This document shows positions 46,554 to 56,631 of a DNA stretch of 64,000 bases, piece by piece. Below the pieces are notes generated by a model. It was not told the DNA's origin. It worked only from the letters and a program-made list of their open reading frames with translations, and searched no databases. The DNA comes from Nectonema munidae. Lineage: Eukaryota > Nematomorpha > Nectonematoida > Nectonematidae. The stretch spans positions 1,537,461-1,601,460 of the forward strand of contig JAUIRK010000106.1 in NCBI GenBank assembly GCA_030549495.1. The letters run 5' to 3'. Each line of letters begins with the position of its first letter. Position 1 is the first letter of the stretch. The translations under genes and the position numbers were made by a program.

Positions 46554-49115
46554 ATGCAGGTTATGGGAAGAACTCGTGCTCAATTGCAAATTCAAAATAA
46601 AGTCTACGATAATGTGGAGTTCTTGATTTTACCTAACTTGTGGAAAGAGGTCATCTTGGGAATTAGTTTTCTCAAAAGACATAAAGACATCACCATTGAA
46701 TTCCGTGGGAAAGAACCTTCTTTGGATTTCCAATATCACAGTGGAAACCTTGAAGCTCGTCATACATGTGCCACAAAGAACTCGAATGAAGTGAAACTTT
46801 TTAGATTCTTGTCTGCTAATTGTCGACCTCAGATAACAAGAACTAGAAAGTTCAGTGAAGATGATCAGCGATTTATACGAAGTGAAGTCCAGAGACTGCT
46901 GAAAGCTGGAGTTATTGAAGAATCCAATTCTCCATGGCGAGCTCAAGTTGTCCTTGTTCCCAAAACCGCCGGAGGGAAGAGAATGGTAGTTGACTTCTCA
47001 CGCACGATAAATAAGTTTACCTTAGCTGACGCCTATCCTTTGCCTGATGTAAATGAATTGGCACATAAAGTAGCCAAATTCAAATACTTCAGTTTAATTG
47101 ATCTTTCCGAAGCTTATTATCAAGTGGAACTGGGAAAAGACGAGCGAATGTACACTGGGTTTGAAGCTGACGGTAGACTTTATCAATTCACGAAAATTCC
47201 GATGGGAGTAACCAATGGGGCCTCTGCATTTCAGCGATACATCAATAACTTTATTTCGTTAAATAAACTTAGTGATACTTTTTCTTACATAGACGATGTA
47301 ATAATCTGTGGGAAGACTTTGGAGCAACACAATCGCAATCTAAAGTCTTTTCTTAACGCAGCCAATTCCTATCAACTAAACATCAATTGGAGCAAAAGTA
47401 AGCAAGGACTCGCATCTCTCAAGTTTCTTGGATATGAGATTGGTGATGGGGAGCTAAGGCCTGACAAGGATCGCATCAAACCTCTGACAGAAATGCCAAT
47501 ACCGCGAAGTTCTGCTGAATTGAAAAGAATGATGGGATTCTTCTCATATTACGCCAAATGGATTTCCAATTACTCCACGAAAGTTCAATCTCTAACAAAA
47601 GTGACCTCCTTTCCTCTAACCAACAGTCAAATAAAAGTAATTCACTCTCTCAAAGAAGAAATTGGTAGATCTGCTTTACACGCAACCAAGAGTGGTGTGC
47701 CATTCGTTGTGGAAACAGACGCTTCAGAGAAGACAATCGCCGCCTCACTCTTGCAAAATGGAAGGCCTGTAGCATTCTTTTCCAAAACTCTTAATCTAGC
47801 AGAAACCAAAGCACACATCGTGGAGAAAGAAGCTTACGCCATCATCGCATCGGTACGACACTGGAAGCACTTCCTAATTGGACAACACTTTACCGTAGTG
47901 ACGGACCAGAAAGCAGTTTCCTGCATTTTTAGCAATAATGGCAAGAACAAAATCAAAAACGACAAGATGCTTCGCTAGCGTTTGGAGTTAGCTTCATATT
48001 CCTTTGACATCAAGTATCGACCTGGAATCGACAATTTATCTGCAGATGCGTTATCACGTGCATGTTCAATTTCAAAAGACTCGACGAAGCTAAAAGAGCT
48101 GCATGACTCACTGATCCATCCTGGAGTGCGAAGAATGAGTCACTTTGTCAGAGAAAAGAACCTACCCTTTTCAATGGACGAAATAAAAGTGATGACAAAG
48201 AACTGCCAAGTCTGTTGTAAATGCAAACCAAGATTCTTCAAGTCTTACGGAGACCACATGGTAAAGTCTACAAAACCATTCGATAGACTATCTATCGACT
48301 TCAAAGGTCCTTTGCCATCAGAAACCAAGAACAAGTACATTCTCACTATCATTGACGAGTATTCTAGATTTCCATTTGCTTTTCCTTGCAAGGATACGAC
48401 GTCAACTACGGTAATAAAATGTTTGCAAGAAGTTTTTGCAATCTTTGGACTACCTAAATATGTACACTCAGATCGCGGGAGCTCATTTTTATCGAGTGAA
48501 CTTAAAACTTTTCTTTTAAGTAAAGGCGTAGCCTCGACTTTCACAACAGCTTATAATCCTCAAGGCAATTCTCAATGCGAAAGATACAACGGAATTATCT
48601 GGAAAACCGTCACTTTAGCAACAGAGACTCAAGGACTGCCCATCGAAAAATGGGAAGACGTTCTTCCAGATTGCTTGAATGCACTCCGAACACTTCTGAA
48701 CACATCAACTAATGAAACTCCGCATGAAAGATTATTTAAGTTTGAAAGAAACAGCGCCAACAATAAAGTTCCAGATTGGCTGTCTAATACAAAAACTGTT
48801 TGGATGAAGAAATTCCCTATCCCGTCGAAAGCAAAGCCTCAAGTGGAGTTAGTCGAACTTTTGGAAATTAATCCGCAATGCGCAAGGGTAAAATCGCAAA
48901 ATGGAAAGGAGAACACCGTGGCTCTCAAGCATCTTGCCCCCAACCAAACTGAAAAGGAATTAGAAGAAACCTCTTGCTCTGAATACACTAAGGATCCTTC
49001 TCCAAACGAAGAACCCAGCAACGGTGAAGAATCAAAAGTGGAAGCACCACACCTAAGAAGATCAACAAGGGAACGAAAGCCTGTCAAGAAATATGGCATA
49101 GACAATTCCCATTAG
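46554..49115 (+). pseudogene. Ty3-like pol of unit 1, TAG at codon 475
   Basis: The coding layout is identical to unit 3 (see 54060-56621) except for TAG at 47976-47978, where unit 3 has TGG, and Leu instead of Ile at codon 289. The stop separates the protease/RT/RNase H part (474 codons) from the end of RNase H and the integrase (377 codons from the next ATG-like start at 47982). Confidence 0.9.
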
Positions 49116-49125
49116 TGCGGAAGAT

Positions 49126-49429
49126 TGTATTATTCAAATAACCCTTCTTCATTATTATTATTATTACTATTATCATCATTTTTGTTTATAAACTTACACA
49201 TAATATCTTTTCATTTAACCATAATTATCTGTCATAGTTATATTTATTTTTGTCATTAATTATTTGTCATTAACACTTCTCTAAACATCACAATTCTTCT
49301 ATTCTATTAATATAGACTTTTCTTTTACTATGCAAATTCTTATATATATATATATATGTAGTTATGTCTTTTCACGCGCTATTTGTTGAATAAAAGCTCC
49401 AGCCTTTCAGATTCTTTCTATTCATCACA
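49126..49429 (+). repeat. Inferred LTR between units 1 and 2
   Basis: The LTR is taken from TGTATTATTC (49126, after a purine-rich GCGGAAGAT) to ...TTCATCACA (49429), giving TGT...ACA ends. It contains an (AT)n TATA-like stretch about 40 bp upstream of TGTTGAATAAAA, with the AATAAA signal within that motif. The left border is inferred; the right border is supported by the array end in unit 3. Confidence 0.65.
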
Positions 49430-49430
49430 A

Positions 49431-49442
49431 TTTTATTCAACA
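49431..49442 (+). promoter_or_regulatory. Putative self-primer binding site, unit 2
   Basis: TTTTATTCAACA, one base after the LTR, is the exact reverse complement of TGTTGAATAAAA inside the LTR (49384-49395), where the transcript is expected to begin. No tRNA-type TGG start is present. Tf1/sushi elements prime reverse transcription in this way with their own 5' end. On the minus strand the same bases give AATAAA, 14 nt past the antisense stop codon. Confidence 0.6.
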
Positions 49443-49450
49443 GCTTCAAT

Positions 49451-50182
49451 TTACTCTTCTTCGTCTTGGTAGTTTCTATAATCTTCCTTGAATCCCTTAG
49501 GATCGATTATAGATTTACACAAAGCAAATAAATACAATTCATTTGCAAACCACCTATCAGTTGAGAAGTAATGACAATAATTCTTCATACAATTTATGCC
49601 AATTCTTCCCACTGAGACAGCCGCCTTAGAGCCTTCAGCATTCATTTTATCAACAACAGTTCTAAGCATTTCTCTCTCCTCCTGATTCAAGCAGTGATAC
49701 AGAAGGACCAAGTAGAAGTTCTTCGCACTCCGATACAACTCTCCGCCCATACCCTTAACTGCATTTCTCAGATGTCTCGCCAAAGCCACACAGAACTCTG
49801 TTATGTTCATGCCAAACTTAAATTGTCCGGCAAACCTCTGTATGTCGACTTTCTCCGAGCTTTCCGGGAAGAAATCCTTGAAGATCTTAGAGTCTGCAAC
49901 CTCCTGTATGTAGTCCAGAGAGGTCTTCTCAATCTTCTCAATCATTTTCATCACAGCTTCAGACTGGCTAAACGTTAATTGGCCAAATATATCCAAGTCT
50001 TCTTTATCCTGGGATTGAGAGGCGTCTTTTGCTCTCTTCGAAGAAGGCTCTGGCCTCTCTGCATCCTGAACACTCTCTTCTGGGTTAGTCCACGTGAGGG
50101 TCTTATTGGAACTCTCATCCAATTCCTCTTCAGCATGAACGATGCTTTTTGACTTCTTCTTGGAAGATCCAGAATCATACAT
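49451..50182 (-). CDS. Antisense ORF of unit 2, 243 codons, unknown protein
   Basis: Identical to the unit 3 ORF apart from Ser2 changed to Tyr (MYDSGSS). See 53204-53935 for the description. The stop lies 8 bp from the putative primer-binding site, and the ORF is transcribed toward the LTR and away from pol. Confidence 0.7.
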   Translation of the reverse strand: MYDSGSSKKKSKSIVHAEEELDESSNKTLTWTNPEESVQDAERPEPSSKRAKDASQSQDKEDLDIFGQLTFSQSEAVMKMIEKIEKTSLDYIQEVADSKIFKDFFPESSEKVDIQRFAGQFKFGMNITEFCVALARHLRNAVKGMGGELYRSAKNFYLVLLYHCLNQEEREMLRTVVDKMNAEGSKAAVSVGRIGINCMKNYCHYFSTDRWFANELYLFALCKSIIDPKGFKEDYRNYQDEEE

Positions 50183-50306
50183 TGTTTGAATTTATGACGG
50201 CGTTATCTAAACAAACAGAGATTACTGAAAGATTTAAAGACTTTTTCAATAATTTTATCAACTATAGTTTGACAGATTTAAGCGCTTTATTGTGTGTCGC
50301 ACTTAA
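50183..50306. promoter_or_regulatory. Divergent spacer between antisense ORF and pol, unit 2
   Basis: The 124 bp separate the two divergent starts and would have to hold a promoter for the antisense ORF. The same sequence occurs in all three units. The + strand here also carries an ATG (50195) opening a short frame that overlaps pol in another phase. A cacttaaatgcag|G sequence just inside the pol ORF (acceptor AG at 50311-50312) could be a splice acceptor. Confidence 0.45.
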
Positions 50307-52868
50307 ATGCAGGTTATGGGAAGAACTCGTGCTCAATTGCAAATTCAAAATAAAGTCTACGATAATGTGGAGTTCTTGATTTTACCTAACTTGTGGAAAG
50401 AGGTCATCTTGGGAATTAGTTTTCTCAAAAGACATAAAGACATCACCATTGAATTCCGTGGGAAAGAACCTTCTTTGGATTTCCAATATCACAGTGGAAA
50501 CCTTGAAGCTCGTCATACATGTGCCACAAAGAACTCGAATGAAGTGAAACTTTTTAGATTCTTGTCTGCTAATTGTCGACCTCAGATAACAAGAACTAGA
50601 AAGTTCAGTGAAGATGATCAGCGATTTATACGAAGTGAAGTCCAGAGACTGCTGAAAGCTGGAGTTATTGAAGAATCCAATTCTCCATGGCGAGCTCAAG
50701 TTGTCCTTGTTCCCAAAACCGCCGGAGGGAAGAGAATGGTAGTTGACTTCTCACGCACGATAAATAAGTTTACCTTAGCTGACGCCTATCCTTTGCCTGA
50801 TGTAAATGAATTGGCACATAAAGTAGCCAAATTCAAATACTTCAGTTTAATTGATCTTTCCGAAGCTTATTATCAAGTGGAACTGGGAAAAGACGAGCGA
50901 ATGTACACTGGGTTTGAAGCTGACGGTAGACTTTATCAATTCACGAAAATTCCGATGGGAGTAACCAATGGGGCCTCTGCATTTCAGCGATACATCAATA
51001 ACTTTATTTCGTTAAATAAACTTAGTGATACTTTTTCTTACATAGACGATGTAATAATCTGTGGGAAGACTTTGGAGCAACACAATCGCAATCTAAAGTC
51101 TTTTCTTAACGCAGCCAATTCCTATCAACTAAACATCAATTGGAGCAAAAGTAAGCAAGGACTCGCATCTATCAAGTTTCTTGGATATGAGATTGGTGAT
51201 GGGGAGCTAAGGCCTGACAAGGATCGCATCAAACCTCTGACAGAAATGCCAATACCGCGAAGTTCTGCTGAATTGAAAAGAATGATGGGATTCTTCTCAT
51301 ATTACGCCAAATGGATTTCCAATTACTCCACGAAAGTTCAATCTCTAACAAAAGTGACCTCCTTTCCTCTAACCAACAGTCAAATAAAAGTAATTCACTC
51401 TCTCAAAGAAGAAATTGGTAGATCTGCTTTACACGCAACCAAGAGTGGTGTGCCATTCGTTGTGGAAACAGACGCTTCAGAGAAGACAATCGCCGCCTCA
51501 CTCTTGCAAAATGGAAGGCCTGTAGCATTCTTTTCCAAAACTCTTAATCTAGCAGAAACCAAAGCACACATCGTGGAGAAAGAAGCTTACGCCATCATCG
51601 CATCGGTACGACACTGGAAGCACTTCCTAATTGGACAACACTTTACCGTAGTGACGGACCAGAAAGCAGTTTCCTGCATTTTTAGCAATAATGGCAAGAA
51701 CAAAATCAAAAACGACAAGATGCTTCGCTAGCGTTTGGAGTTAGCTTCATATTCCTTTGACATCAAGTATCGACCTGGAATCGACAATTTATCTGCAGAT
51801 GCGTTATCACGTGCATGTTCAATTTCAAAAGACTCGACGAAGCTAAAAGAGCTGCATGACTCACTGATCCATCCTGGAGTGCGAAGAATGAGTCACTTTG
51901 TCAGAGAAAAGAACCTACCCTTTTCAATGGACGAAATAAAAGTGATGACAAAGAACTGCCAAGTCTGTTGTAAATGCAAACCAAGATTCTTCAAGTCTTA
52001 CGGAGACCACATGGTAAAGTCTACAAAACCATTCGATAGACTATCTATCGACTTCAAAGGTCCTTTGCCATCAGAAACCAAGAACAAGTACATTCTCACT
52101 ATCATTGACGAGTATTCTAGATTTCCATTTGCTTTTCCTTGCAAGGATACGACGTCAACTACGGTAATAAAATGTTTGCAAGAAGTTTTTGCAATCTTTG
52201 GACTACCTAAATATGTACACTCAGATCGCGGGAGCTCATTTTTATCGAGTGAACTTAAAACTTTTCTTTTAAGTAAAGGCGTAGCCTCGACTTTCACAAC
52301 AGCTTATAATCCTCAAGGCAATTCTCAATGCGAAAGATACAACGGAATTATCTGGAAAACCGTCACTTTAGCAACAGAGACTCAAGGACTGCCCATCGAA
52401 AAATGGGAAGACGTTCTTCCAGATTGCTTGAATGCACTCCGAACACTTCTGAACACATCAACTAATGAAACTCCGCATGAAAGATTATTTAAGTTTGAAA
52501 GAAACAGCGCCAACAATAAAGTTCCAGATTGGCTGTCTAATACAAAAACTGTTTGGATGAAGAAATTCCCTATCCCGTCGAAAGCAAAGCCTCAAGTGGA
52601 GTTAGTCGAACTTTTGGAAATTAATCCGCAATGCGCAAGGGTAAAATCGCAAAATGGAAAGGAGAACACCGTGGCTCTCAAGCATCTTGCCCCCAACCAA
52701 ACTGAAAAGGAATTAGAAGAAACCTCTTGCTCTGAATACACTAAGGATCCTTCTCCAAACGAAGAACCCAGCAACGGTGAAGAATCAAAAGTGGAAGCAC
52801 CACACCTAAGAAGATCAACAAGGGAACGAAAGCCTGTCAAGAAATATGGCATAGACAATTCCCATTAG
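50307..52868 (+). pseudogene. Ty3-like pol of unit 2, TAG at codon 475
   Basis: Same architecture as unit 3, with Ile at codon 289, but TAG at 51729-51731 in place of the Trp codon. It shares this stop with unit 1, so the two units derive from one another or from a common defective unit. Confidence 0.9.
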
Positions 52869-52878
52869 TGCGGAAGAT

Positions 52879-53182
52879 TGTATTATTCAAATAACCCTTC
52901 TTCATTATTATTATTATTACTATTATCATCATTTTTGTTTATAAACTTACACATAATATCTTTTCATTTAACCATAATTATCTGTCATAGTTATATTTAT
53001 TTTTGTCATTAATTATTTGTCATTAACACTTCTCTAAACATCACAATTCTTCTATTCTATTAATATAGACTTTTCTTTTACTATGCAAATTCTTATATAT
53101 ATATATATATGTAGTTATGTCTTTTCACGCGCTATTTGTTGAATAAAAGCTCCAGCCTTTCAGATTCTTTCTATTCATCACA
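52879..53182 (+). repeat. Inferred LTR between units 2 and 3
   Basis: Same sequence as 49126-49429. TATA-like run 53094-53110; TGTTGAATAAAA at 53137-53148. Confidence 0.65.
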
Positions 53183-53183
53183 A

Positions 53184-53195
53184 TTTTATTCAACA
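53184..53195 (+). promoter_or_regulatory. Putative self-primer binding site, unit 3
   Basis: TTTTATTCAACA, complementary to the LTR motif at 53137-53148, as in unit 2. It also supplies a minus-strand AATAAA (53185-53190) for the antisense ORF. Confidence 0.6.
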
Positions 53196-53203
53196 GCTTC
53201 AAT

Positions 53204-53935
53204 TTACTCTTCTTCGTCTTGGTAGTTTCTATAATCTTCCTTGAATCCCTTAGGATCGATTATAGATTTACACAAAGCAAATAAATACAATTCATTTGCA
53301 AACCACCTATCAGTTGAGAAGTAATGACAATAATTCTTCATACAATTTATGCCAATTCTTCCCACTGAGACAGCCGCCTTAGAGCCTTCAGCATTCATTT
53401 TATCAACAACAGTTCTAAGCATTTCTCTCTCCTCCTGATTCAAGCAGTGATACAGAAGGACCAAGTAGAAGTTCTTCGCACTCCGATACAACTCTCCGCC
53501 CATACCCTTAACTGCATTTCTCAGATGTCTCGCCAAAGCCACACAGAACTCTGTTATGTTCATGCCAAACTTAAATTGTCCGGCAAACCTCTGTATGTCG
53601 ACTTTCTCCGAGCTTTCCGGGAAGAAATCCTTGAAGATCTTAGAGTCTGCAACCTCCTGTATGTAGTCCAGAGAGGTCTTCTCAATCTTCTCAATCATTT
53701 TCATCACAGCTTCAGACTGGCTAAACGTTAATTGGCCAAATATATCCAAGTCTTCTTTATCCTGGGATTGAGAGGCGTCTTTTGCTCTCTTCGAAGAAGG
53801 CTCTGGCCTCTCTGCATCCTGAACACTCTCTTCTGGGTTAGTCCACGTGAGGGTCTTATTGGAACTCTCATCCAATTCCTCTTCAGCATGAACGATGCTT
53901 TTTGACTTCTTCTTGGAAGATCCAGAATCAGACAT
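53204..53935 (-). CDS. Antisense ORF of unit 3, 243 codons, unknown protein
   Basis: Starts MSDSGSSKKK at 53935 and ends DEEE at 53204. Residues 1-70 are Ser/Lys/Glu-rich, probably disordered, and include a basic SSKRAK patch. Residues 70-235 look folded and mostly helical, with aromatic and Cys-containing blocks such as FAGQFKFGMNITEF, ELYRSAKNFYLVLLYHCLN and RIGINCMKNYCHYFSTDRW. The tail is acidic. There is no zinc knuckle, signal peptide or clear membrane helix. It occupies the gag position but on the opposite strand. I do not recognise the family. A capsid- or nucleocapsid-like structural protein, a captured host gene, or an inverted gag are possibilities, none proven. The regular composition and the AATAAA just past its stop argue that it is a real gene. 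Confidence 0.7.
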   Translation of the reverse strand: MSDSGSSKKKSKSIVHAEEELDESSNKTLTWTNPEESVQDAERPEPSSKRAKDASQSQDKEDLDIFGQLTFSQSEAVMKMIEKIEKTSLDYIQEVADSKIFKDFFPESSEKVDIQRFAGQFKFGMNITEFCVALARHLRNAVKGMGGELYRSAKNFYLVLLYHCLNQEEREMLRTVVDKMNAEGSKAAVSVGRIGINCMKNYCHYFSTDRWFANELYLFALCKSIIDPKGFKEDYRNYQDEEE

Positions 53936-54059
53936 TGTTTGAATTTATGACGGCGTTATCTAAACAAACAGAGATTACTGAAAGATTTAAAGACTTTTTC
54001 AATAATTTTATCAACTATAGTTTGACAGATTTAAGCGCTTTATTGTGTGTCGCACTTAA
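53936..54059. promoter_or_regulatory. Divergent spacer between antisense ORF and pol, unit 3
   Basis: Counterpart of 50183-50306. The + strand ATG at 53948 opens a 61-codon frame (to 54132) that overlaps the pol ORF in a different phase (+1), which would allow a frameshift-type coupling. Alternatively, cgcacttaaatgcag|G just inside pol (AG at 54064-54065) may be a splice acceptor. Confidence 0.45.
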
Positions 54060-56621
54060 ATGCAGGTTATGGGAAGAACTCGTGCTCAATTGCAAATTCA
54101 AAATAAAGTCTACGATAATGTGGAGTTCTTGATTTTACCTAACTTGTGGAAAGAGGTCATCTTGGGAATTAGTTTTCTCAAAAGACATAAAGACATCACC
54201 ATTGAATTCCGTGGGAAAGAACCTTCTTTGGATTTCCAATATCACAGTGGAAACCTTGAAGCTCGTCATACATGTGCCACAAAGAACTCGAATGAAGTGA
54301 AACTTTTTAGATTCTTGTCTGCTAATTGTCGACCTCAGATAACAAGAACTAGAAAGTTCAGTGAAGATGATCAGCGATTTATACGAAGTGAAGTCCAGAG
54401 ACTGCTGAAAGCTGGAGTTATTGAAGAATCCAATTCTCCATGGCGAGCTCAAGTTGTCCTTGTTCCCAAAACCGCCGGAGGGAAGAGAATGGTAGTTGAC
54501 TTCTCACGCACGATAAATAAGTTTACCTTAGCTGACGCCTATCCTTTGCCTGATGTAAATGAATTGGCACATAAAGTAGCCAAATTCAAATACTTCAGTT
54601 TAATTGATCTTTCCGAAGCTTATTATCAAGTGGAACTGGGAAAAGACGAGCGAATGTACACTGGGTTTGAAGCTGACGGTAGACTTTATCAATTCACGAA
54701 AATTCCGATGGGAGTAACCAATGGGGCCTCTGCATTTCAGCGATACATCAATAACTTTATTTCGTTAAATAAACTTAGTGATACTTTTTCTTACATAGAC
54801 GATGTAATAATCTGTGGGAAGACTTTGGAGCAACACAATCGCAATCTAAAGTCTTTTCTTAACGCAGCCAATTCCTATCAACTAAACATCAATTGGAGCA
54901 AAAGTAAGCAAGGACTCGCATCTATCAAGTTTCTTGGATATGAGATTGGTGATGGGGAGCTAAGGCCTGACAAGGATCGCATCAAACCTCTGACAGAAAT
55001 GCCAATACCGCGAAGTTCTGCTGAATTGAAAAGAATGATGGGATTCTTCTCATATTACGCCAAATGGATTTCCAATTACTCCACGAAAGTTCAATCTCTA
55101 ACAAAAGTGACCTCCTTTCCTCTAACCAACAGTCAAATAAAAGTAATTCACTCTCTCAAAGAAGAAATTGGTAGATCTGCTTTACACGCAACCAAGAGTG
55201 GTGTGCCATTCGTTGTGGAAACAGACGCTTCAGAGAAGACAATCGCCGCCTCACTCTTGCAAAATGGAAGGCCTGTAGCATTCTTTTCCAAAACTCTTAA
55301 TCTAGCAGAAACCAAAGCACACATCGTGGAGAAAGAAGCTTACGCCATCATCGCATCGGTACGACACTGGAAGCACTTCCTAATTGGACAACACTTTACC
55401 GTAGTGACGGACCAGAAAGCAGTTTCCTGCATTTTTAGCAATAATGGCAAGAACAAAATCAAAAACGACAAGATGCTTCGCTGGCGTTTGGAGTTAGCTT
55501 CATATTCCTTTGACATCAAGTATCGACCTGGAATCGACAATTTATCTGCAGATGCGTTATCACGTGCATGTTCAATTTCAAAAGACTCGACGAAGCTAAA
55601 AGAGCTGCATGACTCACTGATCCATCCTGGAGTGCGAAGAATGAGTCACTTTGTCAGAGAAAAGAACCTACCCTTTTCAATGGACGAAATAAAAGTGATG
55701 ACAAAGAACTGCCAAGTCTGTTGTAAATGCAAACCAAGATTCTTCAAGTCTTACGGAGACCACATGGTAAAGTCTACAAAACCATTCGATAGACTATCTA
55801 TCGACTTCAAAGGTCCTTTGCCATCAGAAACCAAGAACAAGTACATTCTCACTATCATTGACGAGTATTCTAGATTTCCATTTGCTTTTCCTTGCAAGGA
55901 TACGACGTCAACTACGGTAATAAAATGTTTGCAAGAAGTTTTTGCAATCTTTGGACTACCTAAATATGTACACTCAGATCGCGGGAGCTCATTTTTATCG
56001 AGTGAACTTAAAACTTTTCTTTTAAGTAAAGGCGTAGCCTCGACTTTCACAACAGCTTATAATCCTCAAGGCAATTCTCAATGCGAAAGATACAACGGAA
56101 TTATCTGGAAAACCGTCACTTTAGCAACAGAGACTCAAGGACTGCCCATCGAAAAATGGGAAGACGTTCTTCCAGATTGCTTGAATGCACTCCGAACACT
56201 TCTGAACACATCAACTAATGAAACTCCGCATGAAAGATTATTTAAGTTTGAAAGAAACAGCGCCAACAATAAAGTTCCAGATTGGCTGTCTAATACAAAA
56301 ACTGTTTGGATGAAGAAATTCCCTATCCCGTCGAAAGCAAAGCCTCAAGTGGAGTTAGTCGAACTTTTGGAAATTAATCCGCAATGCGCAAGGGTAAAAT
56401 CGCAAAATGGAAAGGAGAACACCGTGGCTCTCAAGCATCTTGCCCCCAACCAAACTGAAAAGGAATTAGAAGAAACCTCTTGCTCTGAATACACTAAGGA
56501 TCCTTCTCCAAACGAAGAACCCAGCAACGGTGAAGAATCAAAAGTGGAAGCACCACACCTAAGAAGATCAACAAGGGAACGAAAGCCTGTCAAGAAATAT
56601 GGCATAGACAATTCCCATTAG
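54060..56621 (+). CDS. Ty3-like pol: half protease, RT, RNase H, integrase (intact frame)
   Basis: 853 codons. Residues 1-60 match only the C-terminal half of a retropepsin (ILPNLWKEVILGISFL); the DTG active-site half is absent and an in-frame TAA precedes the ATG. RT spans about 95-300, with LIDLSEAYYQ (Asp183) and SYIDDVII (Asp247/Asp248). RNase H spans about 380-475, with VVETDASEKT and DNLSADALSR just beyond. The integrase has a zinc motif (His517, His522, Cys551, Cys554) and DDE residues at IDFKG (Asp582), HSDRG (Asp640) and CERYNG (Glu676). The C-terminus ends RRSTRERKPVKKYG, a tail common in Ty3-type pols. All RT, RNase H and integrase catalytic positions I can see are kept. It would need gag and a complete protease from elsewhere. 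Confidence 0.92.
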   Translation: MQVMGRTRAQLQIQNKVYDNVEFLILPNLWKEVILGISFLKRHKDITIEFRGKEPSLDFQYHSGNLEARHTCATKNSNEVKLFRFLSANCRPQITRTRKFSEDDQRFIRSEVQRLLKAGVIEESNSPWRAQVVLVPKTAGGKRMVVDFSRTINKFTLADAYPLPDVNELAHKVAKFKYFSLIDLSEAYYQVELGKDERMYTGFEADGRLYQFTKIPMGVTNGASAFQRYINNFISLNKLSDTFSYIDDVIICGKTLEQHNRNLKSFLNAANSYQLNINWSKSKQGLASIKFLGYEIGDGELRPDKDRIKPLTEMPIPRSSAELKRMMGFFSYYAKWISNYSTKVQSLTKVTSFPLTNSQIKVIHSLKEEIGRSALHATKSGVPFVVETDASEKTIAASLLQNGRPVAFFSKTLNLAETKAHIVEKEAYAIIASVRHWKHFLIGQHFTVVTDQKAVSCIFSNNGKNKIKNDKMLRWRLELASYSFDIKYRPGIDNLSADALSRACSISKDSTKLKELHDSLIHPGVRRMSHFVREKNLPFSMDEIKVMTKNCQVCCKCKPRFFKSYGDHMVKSTKPFDRLSIDFKGPLPSETKNKYILTIIDEYSRFPFAFPCKDTTSTTVIKCLQEVFAIFGLPKYVHSDRGSSFLSSELKTFLLSKGVASTFTTAYNPQGNSQCERYNGIIWKTVTLATETQGLPIEKWEDVLPDCLNALRTLLNTSTNETPHERLFKFERNSANNKVPDWLSNTKTVWMKKFPIPSKAKPQVELVELLEINPQCARVKSQNGKENTVALKHLAPNQTEKELEETSCSEYTKDPSPNEEPSNGEESKVEAPHLRRSTRERKPVKKYGIDNSH

Positions 56622-56631
56622 TGCGGAAGAT
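56622..56631 (+). promoter_or_regulatory. Putative polypurine tract
   Basis: TGCGGAAGAT directly before the inferred LTR start. It is short and only partly purine, so the assignment depends on the inferred LTR border. Confidence 0.35.

Noticed and set aside
46629..49105. Minus-strand open frames inside pol (105, 99 and 88 codons in every unit)
   Set aside because: They are antisense shadows of a strongly coding region, repeated in each unit only because the units are identical.
49694..49978. Plus-strand 94-codon frame in the gag position
   Set aside because: It is a shadow of the antisense ORF with no gag-like features.
49451..50182. Antisense ORF as a nucleoprotein of a negative-strand RNA virus
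   Set aside because: Length and helical appearance are compatible, but no family motif was recognised. Kept as unknown.
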